Shown here: piece by piece, positions 1 through 6,100 of the stretch
Numbering within the stretch: position 1 is the first letter of the stretch
How the letters are laid out: each line of letters begins with the position of its first letter
DNA from: an uncultured Pseudomonadota bacterium
GTDB lineage: Bacteria > Pseudomonadota > Gammaproteobacteria > Burkholderiales > SCOH01
Direction of reading: 5' to 3'
DNA: 7,876 nucleotides
Assembly (NCBI GenBank): GCA_937863215.1
Contig: CALMFQ010000003.1
Coordinates: 1-7,876, forward strand
Notes under the pieces: model-generated
The model's database searches: none
What the model was told of the DNA's origin: nothing
The model's input: only the letters and a program-made list of their open reading frames with translations
Translations under genes and position numbers: made by a program

Positions 1-144
1 GGCTATGTTCCGGGCGCGATGGCCTGGCGGCCACCCGGATTCCGTTTCACTGCATTGGGCTACGCTTGCTGCCCTGCAAGGCAATAGGGGCGAGGCCTGC
101 AGGCAAGGCTGGGGGCCGCTCCGGGATTGGCTTGCAGGCCGGTG
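1..144. other. Downstream flank of trhO; no gene recognised, short GC-rich inverted repeats
   Basis: Short open frames here are not convincing. Inverted arms GGCCTGCA (94-101) and TGCAGGCC (133-140), and CCTGCAAG (73-80) with CTTGCAGG (131-138), lie just after the trhO stop. The loops are long (31 and 50 nt) and there is no T-tract, so a terminator role is doubtful. The 12-mer CAGGCAAGGCTG (100-111) recurs at 4526-4537 beside the fic stop. Confidence 0.3.
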
Positions 145-1113
145 TTATTCTTCTTGTGGCTTACTGTACTTGCGTTCGCGCCGCTGTTTGGCAATCGCCG
201 CCACCTCGCCGCCGACGTGCTGCTCGCCGCGTTTTTTGGCCAGTTGCACCTGCTTTTCCCGTTCCAGAAAACGCTGCTTCCGTTCCGGCGTGTGCTGCTC
301 ATAACAACGCGGGCAACTCACACCGTGCTGGTAATGCGGGCTGAGCTTGTCGGCCGGCGATACCGGAAAACGGCAAGCGTTACACAGTTCGTACTGACCC
401 TTTTGCAATCGATGATCGACGCTGACGCGGTTGTCGAACACGTAACATTCGCCCTGCCACAACGATTGCTCGGCCGGCACCTCTTCCAGATATTTGAGAA
501 TGCCGCCTTCGAGGTGATACACCTCTTCGAAACCCTGCTGTTTCAGATAAGCGGTGGATTTCTCGCAGCGGATGCCGCCGGTGCAGAACATCGCCACCTT
601 CTTGTGTTTGGCCGGGTCGAGGTGCTCGGCAACGTATTGCGGAAATTCGCGGAAAGTCCCGGTTTTCGGGTTCAGCGCATGCTTGAAGGTGCCCAGCTCC
701 ACCTCGTAATCGTTGCGGGTATCCACCAGCAGCACCTCCGGGTCGGAGATCAGCGCGTTCCAGTGCTGCGGTTTGACGTAAGTGCCCACCACCCGGCGCG
801 GGTCGATGCCCGCCACGCCCAGGGTGACGATCTCCTGCTTCAGCTTGACCTTGGTGCGGTTGAACGGCATCGCGTCGTCAAACGAAAACTTGCAGACAAT
901 CCGCTCCAGCCCCGGCTGCGTCGCCAGCCACGCCAGCAGTGCATCGATGCCAGCCTGACTGCCCGCCACCGTGCCATTGATCCCCTCGCGCGCCAGCAAC
1001 AAGGTGCCGCGAACCTGCTGCGCCAGCATCAGCTCCAGCAGCGGCTGGCGGATGGCCTGATAGTTATCCAGCGTAACGAATTTATACAGCGCGCAAACCA
1101 CAACCTGAGACAT
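145..1113 (-). CDS. trhO: TrhO (YceA/UPF0176), tRNA uridine-34 5-hydroxylase, rhodanese domain
   Basis: Predicted cytosolic enzyme for O2-dependent hydroxylation of wobble uridine 34 in tRNA, giving ho5U34, the precursor of cmo5U/mo5U (role known for the E. coli family). The protein is 322 residues; E. coli TrhO is about 350. Seen in sequence: an N-terminal alpha/beta domain (about 1-100) with the family-typical stretch REGINGTVAG (42-51); a rhodanese domain (about 115-215) with the loop FCTGGIRCEKS, where C177 sits at the canonical rhodanese position (C-x2-G-x-R, R182) and C183 is a second conserved cysteine; a Cys cluster C244-x2-C247 ... C267-x2-C270; and a basic, charged tail. The frame extends upstream to 1206, but the extra 31 residues do not resemble the family. 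The ATG at 1113 gives the typical MSQVVVCALYKF start and has a GGGA about 7 nt upstream. Transcribed divergently from the helicase gene. No frame damage. Confidence 0.95.
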   Translation of the reverse strand: MSQVVVCALYKFVTLDNYQAIRQPLLELMLAQQVRGTLLLAREGINGTVAGSQAGIDALLAWLATQPGLERIVCKFSFDDAMPFNRTKVKLKQEIVTLGVAGIDPRRVVGTYVKPQHWNALISDPEVLLVDTRNDYEVELGTFKHALNPKTGTFREFPQYVAEHLDPAKHKKVAMFCTGGIRCEKSTAYLKQQGFEEVYHLEGGILKYLEEVPAEQSLWQGECYVFDNRVSVDHRLQKGQYELCNACRFPVSPADKLSPHYQHGVSCPRCYEQHTPERKQRFLEREKQVQLAKKRGEQHVGGEVAAIAKQRRERKYSKPQEE

Positions 1114-1171
1114 GCCATTTTCCCGAAAAGCAAAAATAAACAGCCGGGTTACACGAACGCGGCAGTGGCGG

Positions 1172-1180
1172 ATTGTAACA
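1172..1180 (-). promoter_or_regulatory. Likely trhO promoter, extended -10 box
   Basis: Read on the minus strand this is TGTTACAAT, a match to the sigma-70 extended -10 pattern TGnTATAAT with one mismatch. It lies about 60 nt upstream of the trhO ATG and would give a leader of roughly 50 nt. No convincing -35 hexamer is present at 17 nt, which is tolerable for an extended -10 promoter. Prediction from consensus only. Confidence 0.4.
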
Positions 1181-1202
1181 GGCGGGGCAAGTATTTGTTT
1201 TG

Positions 1203-1224
1203 GCATAAGATGTCGTCTTTATGC
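1203..1224. repeat. Small dyad GCATAA-N10-TTATGC in the divergent intergenic region
   Basis: Perfect 6-bp arms GCATAA and TTATGC are separated by 10 nt, 22 bp in all. If one T is bulged, pairing extends by GA/TC to an 8-bp stem with a 5-nt loop. It lies upstream of the predicted trhO promoter and between the two divergent genes, so it could be a regulator site. A 6-bp dyad can also arise by chance. Confidence 0.3.
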
Positions 1225-1246
1225 GCTTGTTTTCCGCTGCCCGCTA

Positions 1247-1307
1247 CCGGGTCTGGCCAATCCGCCGTTGTGCGGCGGGCGCGCAAATCCGGATTGACGC
1301 TACCCGG
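1247..1307. repeat. Nested, symmetrically interrupted inverted repeat upstream of the helicase gene
   Basis: Outer arms are CCGGGT (1247-1252) and ACCCGG (1302-1307). Inner arms are CAATCCG (1258-1264) and CGGATTG (1290-1296). The two arm pairs are separated by exactly 5 nt on each side. Within the loop lies a competing hairpin, CCGCCG-TTGTG-CGGCGG (1262-1278). There is no T-tract, so it is not a standard intrinsic terminator. It could be an operator, a folded leader element, or a short palindromic repeat of REP/MITE kind. I see no convincing sigma-70 promoter for the helicase in 1114-1398, although TTGACG (1294-1299) would make a good -35 box. Confidence 0.4.
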
Positions 1308-1398
1308 AAACCGCATTTTCGGTTATACCGGTGCCTGTTTTTCCTGCTGCGCAAGCTGCGGCTGAAACCACTCCTGTTTCTACAAGCAAGCATTGAAG

Positions 1399-4300
1399 AT
1401 GAAAATTCTCGAATACACCGGTCTGGATATTTCGCGCGTCAAAGCCAGTTATCGCAAAGTAACAGACGCCATTGCGCGTCTGGATTTTCGTGCCGCCCAA
1501 GTCAAGAAGCTGGCCAATCTCAGCCACGGCAAGTTTTACCGTGCCCGGCTGGATGGCGCCGACCGGCTGCTGTTCTCGCTGATTCGCCATGGCGATGAGG
1601 TGTGCGCGCTGATGCTGGAGGTGATTGCCAATCACGATTACGACAAATCGCGCTTTTTGCGCGGCGCGGCGATAGATGAGAGCAAAATCCCCGATATCGA
1701 TGCCGCCGAGGCAATCCAGGAGGCGCAAGCGGTGCGCTACCTGCACCCGGAGCGCACCGCAGTGCATCTGCTCGACAAGCCGATTTCCTTTGACGATACC
1801 CAGGATGCCATCTATCGCCAGCCGGCGCCGCTGATTGTGGTCGGCAGTGCCGGCAGCGGCAAAACGGCGCTGACGCTGGAAAAGCTCAAACATGCGGAAG
1901 GCGAGGTGTTGTACGTCACCCATTCCGGCTTTCTGGCGCAGAGCGCGCGCGATTTGTATTACGCCCACGGCTTTGAGCATCCGGGGCAGGATGCGTTGTT
2001 CCTCTCCTACCGCGAATTCGTCGAATCGATCCATGTTCCGCCGGGCAGAGAGGCCGGCTGGCGCGATTTTGCCGGCTGGTTTGCGCGCATGCGGCAAAGT
2101 AGCAAGGCATTCGACGCGCATCAGGTGTTTGAAGAAATCCGCGGCGTGCTGGCGGCCGGCGCCGGCGGCATTCTGTCGCGGCAGGATTACCGCGCGCTGG
2201 GTGTACGCCAGTCCATTTTCCCGGCCGAACAGCGCGACGCACTTTACGATCTGTTTGAGAAATACCGTGTCTGGCTGAGCGAAGCCGGGCTGTACGATCT
2301 GAATCTGGTCGCACAGGAGTGGCAGGCGCTGGCGGCGCCGCGTTACGATTTTGTCGTGATCGACGAAGTGCAGGACATTACCACCGTGCAACTGGCGCTG
2401 GTGCTGAAAACGCTGAAGAAGCCCGGCCAGTTTCTGCTGTGCGGCGATTCCAACCAGATCGTCCATCCCAACTTTTTTTCCTGGAGCCAGGTAAAAAGCC
2501 TGTTCTGGCAAGACCAGACGCTGGCCGAGCGCCAGGAGTTGCGCGTACTGACAGCCAATTTCCGCAACGGGCTGGAAGCCACGCGGGTGGCCAACCAGTT
2601 GCTGAAGATCAAGCAGCGGCGCTTCGGCTCGATCGACCGCGAGAGCAATTTTCTGGTGCAGGCCGTCGGTGGTGAGCCCGGGCAGGTGGCGCTGCTGCCG
2701 GACAAAGACGCCGGCAAACGCGAACTCGACCAGAAAACCCGCCAGTCGGTGGATTTTGCCGTGCTGGTGATGCGCGACGAAGACAAGGCCGAGGCGCGCA
2801 AGCACTTTGCCACGCCGCTATTGTTCTCCATCCACGAAGCCAAGGGGCTCGAATACGAGAATATCGTCCTCTACCGTTTTGTCTCCGACCATCGCGCCGA
2901 GTTCAGCGATATCGCCGACGGTGTGAGCAAGGCCGATCTGGCGATCGACACGCTGGATTACCGGCGCGCCAAAGACAAAAGCGACAAGTCGCTGGAAGTC
3001 TACAAATTCTACGTCAACGCCCTGTATGTAGCGCTGACGCGCGCCATCAAGAATATCTACGTGATCGAATCGGATACCGCGCACCCGCTGTTCGCGCTGC
3101 TCGATCTCAACCTCGGCCAGCTCAAGGTCGAAGCCCGGCAGGCAACGCTGGAAGACTGGCAGAAAGAAGCGCGCAAGCTGGAACTGCAGGGCAAGCAGGA
3201 ACAGGCCGAAGCCATCCGCCGCACCATCCTCAAGCAGACACCCGTGCCATGGCCAGTGCTGGATCAGGCCCGGATCGGCCAGCTGTTGATCAAGGTGTTC
3301 CGCGAACAGGTACCCGGCAGCAAAATGAAGCAACAGCTGTTTGAATATGCCGCCTGTTACGACGAACCCCAGCTCGCCCAATGGCTGCTGCACGAGGCAA
3401 AACACGAGCAGGCGCGCAGCTTTGCCCAGCAACGCACCACGCTGAAGCGCAAGAGCTATGTCCCCTATTTTGCCAGCCATTTCAAGGACATCCTCAAGCA
3501 ATGCAACCAGCATGGCGTCGACCATCGTCTGCCAATGAACCAGACCCCGCTGATGGCCGCCGCCGCCGCCGGCAATGTCGCACTGGTAGAAGCGCTGCTG
3601 GCACTGGGCGCCGACCGCGAGGCGGTTGACCACTATGGCTGCAACGCCCTGCATTGGGCCATGCATGAGGCTTTCCAGAATGAAAAATTTGCCCGCGGCC
3701 CGTTTGCCGCCTTGTATGAACAGCTTGCCCCGCCCGGCATCGACGTCAACACCGGCGAGCGGCTGGTGCGCATCGACCGGCATCTGAGCGAATATCTGCT
3801 GTTCCAGACATTGTGGGTATTGTTCAAATCGCGCTTTACCCACCGGCAGCGCCGCAACAACGCCGCATTCGAAACCCAGTCCATCCTCGACGCATGGCAA
3901 CATCTGCCCGCCAATGTGGTGCGCCCGGAGCGCAACAAGCGCGCGCATTTGTCCAACGTCTTGTCGCGCAACGAAATCGAACGCGATTATGCCTACAACC
4001 GCGCATTATTCGTCCGCATTGCCCAGGGCTGGTACCAGTTCAACCCCAGACTGTCGGTGCGCAGCGGCCAAGGCGACGCAGCAGGCTGGACGCCGGTTTA
4101 CGCCGCCCTCAACCTGCCCTTGATCAGCGAGTTTGCAAACGTGGATCAATGGTCCGGCGTGACCGGCGCCATCGACCGCTATCTGGCCATGGCCGGCTTG
4201 CCGGCCCGCACTACCCCGATTGCCGCCGAGCGTGCCGTGGCGCGCGAGGCCGAACTGCAACGGCAGTATGAGCAGGAGTCGCAAGCCGCCCATGCCGCCT

Positions 4301-4428
4301 TGTTACGCCGGCAACAGGAGCAAGCCAGCGCCCGCCTGCAGCCCGCCAAGTGGGGAACAAAACTGGCCAGACAGCAGGAAATCGAACGTATCAAGCAGGA
4401 AATCGAGGCGCGCAAGAAAAAGAGCTGA
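1399..4428 (+). CDS. RelE-like domain + UvrD/Rep superfamily 1 helicase + ankyrin-repeat protein
   Basis: A 1009-residue predicted ATP-dependent SF1 helicase/translocase; substrate and biological role unknown. Domains seen: residues about 1-95 resemble the RelE/ParE toxin fold (HGKFYRARLDGADRLLF then CALMLEVIANHDYDKSRFL). The helicase core follows with Q-like F131..Q135; Walker A GSAGSGKT (149-156); motif II DEVQD (322-326); motif III GDSNQ (349-353); motif IV NFR (387-389); motif V HEAKGLE (479-485); motif VI VALTRA (544-549). All key residues are intact. Residues about 575-700 are helical and charged. Ankyrin-like repeats follow (TPLMAAAAAGNVALVEALLALGAD around 716-739, next repeat at GCNALHWA), and a Lys/Arg/Glu/Gln-rich, probably coiled-coil tail spans about 942-1009. 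An in-frame TTG lies at 1393, but ATG 1399 is preferred; neither has a good Shine-Dalgarno. Convergent with the fic gene. Architecture suggests an accessory, perhaps defence-related, protein rather than housekeeping UvrD or Rep (inference). Confidence 0.9.
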   Translation: MKILEYTGLDISRVKASYRKVTDAIARLDFRAAQVKKLANLSHGKFYRARLDGADRLLFSLIRHGDEVCALMLEVIANHDYDKSRFLRGAAIDESKIPDIDAAEAIQEAQAVRYLHPERTAVHLLDKPISFDDTQDAIYRQPAPLIVVGSAGSGKTALTLEKLKHAEGEVLYVTHSGFLAQSARDLYYAHGFEHPGQDALFLSYREFVESIHVPPGREAGWRDFAGWFARMRQSSKAFDAHQVFEEIRGVLAAGAGGILSRQDYRALGVRQSIFPAEQRDALYDLFEKYRVWLSEAGLYDLNLVAQEWQALAAPRYDFVVIDEVQDITTVQLALVLKTLKKPGQFLLCGDSNQIVHPNFFSWSQVKSLFWQDQTLAERQELRVLTANFRNGLEATRVANQLLKIKQRRFGSIDRESNFLVQAVGGEPGQVALLPDKDAGKRELDQKTRQSVDFAVLVMRDEDKAEARKHFATPLLFSIHEAKGLEYENIVLYRFVSDHRAEFSDIADGVSKADLAIDTLDYRRAKDKSDKSLEVYKFYVNALYVALTRAIKNIYVIESDTAHPLFALLDLNLGQLKVEARQATLEDWQKEARKLELQGKQEQAEAIRRTILKQTPVPWPVLDQARIGQLLIKVFREQVPGSKMKQQLFEYAACYDEPQLAQWLLHEAKHEQARSFAQQRTTLKRKSYVPYFASHFKDILKQCNQHGVDHRLPMNQTPLMAAAAAGNVALVEALLALGADREAVDHYGCNALHWAMHEAFQNEKFARGPFAALYEQLAPPGIDVNTGERLVRIDRHLSEYLLFQTLWVLFKSRFTHRQRRNNAAFETQSILDAWQHLPANVVRPERNKRAHLSNVLSRNEIERDYAYNRALFVRIAQGWYQFNPRLSVRSGQGDAAGWTPVYAALNLPLISEFANVDQWSGVTGAIDRYLAMAGLPARTTPIAAERAVAREAELQRQYEQESQAAHAALLRRQQEQASARLQPAKWGTKLARQQEIERIKQEIEARKKKS

Positions 4429-4573
4429 GCTTGCTGCGCTCCGCAGGAAACGCCGTGAGGCAAGAGGCTAAAGCGATGGCTTCCGTGTTGATGCCTGCCT
4501 GGCACGCCAATGTGGGTGCGGCGTACAGGCAAGGCTGCAAGCCAATGCCAGAGCGGCCTGCAGGGCAGCGTTG
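4429..4573. other. Intergenic gap between convergent genes with an imperfect hairpin at 4492-4531
   Basis: No gene is evident in these 145 nt. The best structure is TGCCTG-GC-ACGCC / GGCGT-A-CAGGCA, arms at 4492-4504 and 4520-4531 with a loop of about 15 nt or less and a small internal bulge. It lies between the two stop codons, where a bidirectional terminator is expected, but neither strand has a T-run after it. A second tiny hairpin, CTGCG-CTC-CGCAG (4434-4446), follows the helicase stop and also lacks a T-tract. Termination here is therefore unproven. Confidence 0.3.
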
Positions 4574-5914
4574 TCAGCGCTGCCTGAGTTGTTCAATACG
4601 TTGCCGCAGATTGTCCGGGGTGTAAAACACCGATGCTTGTCCTTGTTTGGCCTTGTCCAGCAGGCCGAGGTTTTCCAGCCCGAGCAAATCGGTGCGGGCG
4701 GTCTGGTAGACGACGGCATGTGAACGTTGATGGGCATCGATGCGATAACCCTGGCCGGGGTTTTTTAATGCGTGGGTGAGCAGGGCTATCTGCCGGTGAT
4801 TGAGCTGGCCGCGTAGCCGGGCATTGTGTAACAGGCGTTCGGTGTCGCGCTGGTCGCGGGTTTTACGCACCAGGTAATCGTGCAGTGCGACGATGGCCTT
4901 ACGCACGGTGGCCAGCTGATGCAGCAGGAAAAAAGTGGTGTCGTTATTGGTTTCGCTGTGCAGATAGGCTTTGACGTACTGTGCCGGCGCCTGGTGCAGG
5001 ATGTGCGAAATCGACACGAACTCCATCGGCCAGTAGCCGCTGCGCGCCATTGACCAGTAAAACAGCGCGCGCGCGGTGCGGCCGTTGCCGTCGGCAAACG
5101 GGTGGTCGTAGCCGATCATGAAATGCAGCAATATGGCGCGCAGCACCGGATGGACAAACGGCCGGGCGGCTTCATCGGCGTTGGCAAATTCGCACAATTG
5201 CTGCATGCGCTGCGGAATGTCGGCCGCGGCAGGTGGTTGATGCAGGATCGTGCCATCGCGATTATCCACCACCCGCACATCATCGCTATTGCGCCAGCGG
5301 CCTGCGTCGGCGGGGTCGTCGAGAGTGCCTTCGGTCAGCATCTGTTGTAATTGCTGGATCAGCGCCGGTGTCAGTGCCTGCTGTTTCAGGCTGCGGATAT
5401 ATTCCATCGCCCGATAGTTGTTGAAAATCATCCGTTCGCTGGTGTCGCGTGGTTTGCGGCCTGCGCGCAGCATCTCGGCCGCCACTTTGCGGGTAGTGGA
5501 TGCGCCTTCCAGCTGGCTGGAGGTGATCGCCTCTTCTATCAGCGAATTCAGCAGATAACGCTGCCGATCTGCTTCCAGTGGATTATCGCTTTGGGCACGG
5601 ATATGCCCTGCGGCATCGCGGTCGATATGATGCAGATCGATCTGGATCGGATTCGGCACGGCAAACTGAAACGGCCGCCCAGCCTGGTCGAGCAACGGCA
5701 GCGCCTGCAACAGTGGCGCCCGCCCCATGGCGATCGCCAGCCACCACTGTTGCACGCTCAGCCCGGCCGGCGGTGTGCGATGGCGCAATTGATCCCAGTG
5801 CAGATATTGGTCATCGACAGTCGGCGTGATATGGCTGGCGATGTGTGCCATCGCATCCGGATTCAGCTGGCCAAACAAATGTGAGATATCGGGGGCGACA
5901 AGTGGCAGGCGCAT
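4574..5914 (-). CDS. Fic-family protein, predicted protein AMP-transferase with N-terminal autoinhibitory motif and C-terminal winged helix
   Basis: Predicted cytosolic Fic enzyme, 446 residues, expected to transfer AMP (or another nucleotide moiety) from a nucleotide to a hydroxyl side chain of a target protein; target unknown. Seen: an N-terminal Fic_N-like region (about 30-110, with HWDQLRHRTPPAGLS and WWLA); the inhibitory-helix motif S132-x3-E136-G137 (class II, N-terminal autoinhibition); and the complete active-site motif HPFADGNGRTAR (271-282), with catalytic H271, D275, N277, R279 and R282 present. The C-terminal part (about 366-446: LNHRQIALLTH ... TARTDLLGLENLGLLDK ... SVFYTP) reads as a winged helix-turn-helix. 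The start codon at 5914 overlaps the end of a 34-bp palindrome and has no Shine-Dalgarno, so translation may be weak or regulated. The next Met is residue 22, and starting there would still leave the core intact. No antitoxin-like small gene adjoins it, consistent with built-in inhibition. Divergent from rlhA, convergent with the helicase gene. Confidence 0.93.
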   Translation of the reverse strand: MRLPLVAPDISHLFGQLNPDAMAHIASHITPTVDDQYLHWDQLRHRTPPAGLSVQQWWLAIAMGRAPLLQALPLLDQAGRPFQFAVPNPIQIDLHHIDRDAAGHIRAQSDNPLEADRQRYLLNSLIEEAITSSQLEGASTTRKVAAEMLRAGRKPRDTSERMIFNNYRAMEYIRSLKQQALTPALIQQLQQMLTEGTLDDPADAGRWRNSDDVRVVDNRDGTILHQPPAAADIPQRMQQLCEFANADEAARPFVHPVLRAILLHFMIGYDHPFADGNGRTARALFYWSMARSGYWPMEFVSISHILHQAPAQYVKAYLHSETNNDTTFFLLHQLATVRKAIVALHDYLVRKTRDQRDTERLLHNARLRGQLNHRQIALLTHALKNPGQGYRIDAHQRSHAVVYQTARTDLLGLENLGLLDKAKQGQASVFYTPDNLRQRIEQLRQR

Positions 5915-5946
5915 AGCTACTAAATTGGTAATAAATTAGTAGCTAT
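5913..5946. promoter_or_regulatory. 34-bp palindrome, copy 1 (putative operator over the fic 5' leader)
   Basis: Perfect 11-bp arms ATAGCTACTAA and TTAGTAGCTAT are separated by a 12-nt AT-rich centre. It is identical to copy 2 (5981-6014) at 31 of 34 positions, counted by eye. It overlaps the fic start codon and the predicted transcription start. A bound protein would block transcription, and in RNA the arms UACUAA/UUAGUA could fold just upstream of the AUG. Confidence 0.7.
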
Positions 5947-5947
5947 T

Positions 5948-5953
5948 AGTATA
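5948..5953 (-). promoter_or_regulatory. Putative fic -10 box TATACT
   Basis: On the minus strand the hexamer TATACT lies 34 nt upstream of the fic ATG, predicting transcription start near 5941, inside palindrome copy 1. The -35 position 17 nt upstream (GGCTAT) is poor. The -10 box overlaps an extra ATTAGTA half-site (5945-5951). Consensus match only. Confidence 0.4.
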
Positions 5954-5973
5954 GGGGGTGGGCAAGGCAAATA

Positions 5974-6021
5974 GCCAGCAATAGCTACTAATTTGTTTAT
6001 AAATTAGTAGCTATTGCTGGC
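5974..6021. repeat. Perfect 21-bp inverted repeat with 6-nt spacer containing palindrome copy 2
   Basis: Copy 2 is extended on both sides by GCCAGCA and TGCTGGC, giving exact 21-bp arms (5974-5994 and 6001-6021) around GTTTAT. Copy 1 has no such extension. A perfect 21-bp dyad with a short loop can form a stable hairpin or cruciform. It has no following T-tract in either direction, so I do not call it a terminator. Confidence 0.8.
5981..6014. promoter_or_regulatory. 34-bp palindrome, copy 2 (putative upstream operator)
   Basis: Second copy of the palindrome, with arms ATAGCTACTAATTT and AAATTAGTAGCTAT around a 6-nt centre. Its midpoint is 68 bp from that of copy 1, exactly two palindrome lengths. 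Relative to the predicted fic start it covers about -40 to -73; relative to rlhA it lies upstream of the putative -10 box. It could serve both divergent genes. The three differences from copy 1 fall in the centre while the arms are unchanged, as expected for a binding site. Confidence 0.7.
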
Positions 6022-6064
6022 AGTATTCATAATTCACACACTTCTGCCAAGTGCTTGAACCAGT

Positions 6065-6070
6065 TACAAT
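6065..6070 (+). promoter_or_regulatory. Putative rlhA -10 box TACAAT
   Basis: TACAAT is one mismatch from TATAAT and lies 30 nt upstream of the rlhA ATG, predicting a leader of about 24 nt. The -35 region (TTCTGC at 6042-6047, 17-nt spacer) is weak. Palindrome copy 2 ends about 50 bp upstream of the -10 box, close enough for a bound protein to affect it. Confidence 0.35.
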
Positions 6071-6100
6071 TCGCTCCCTTTTCCCGCCGGTTGTCCGCCC

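Noticed and set aside
1114..1206. N-terminal extension of trhO to position 1206
   Set aside because: The 31 extra residues lie across the likely promoter, and family members begin at the MSQVVV-type start.
127..1365. 412-codon plus-strand open frame opposite trhO
   Set aside because: Shadow of trhO; low-complexity composition and no recognisable motif.
1221..1598. 125-codon plus-strand frame across the start of the helicase gene
   Set aside because: Overlaps the helicase N-terminus in another frame; Arg/Leu-rich with no domain or ribosome-binding site.
1300..2805. 501-codon minus-strand open frame opposite the helicase N-terminal half, and a similar 376-codon frame at 2818-3948
   Set aside because: Both mirror the codon pattern of the helicase gene, which has every SF1 motif in order; no domain is recognisable in the antisense products.
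5351..5884. 177-codon plus-strand frame opposite fic as a possible Fic antitoxin
   Set aside because: Wholly antisense to fic, no likeness to FicA or other antitoxins, and fic already carries its own inhibitory motif.
5913..6014. Short palindrome-bearing repeats as a CRISPR array
   Set aside because: Only two copies, and the intervening segment contains promoter-like sequence rather than a spacer pattern; no cas genes nearby.
5974..6021. 21-bp inverted repeat as a rho-independent terminator
   Set aside because: No T-run follows on either strand, and it lies between divergent genes where a terminator is not expected.
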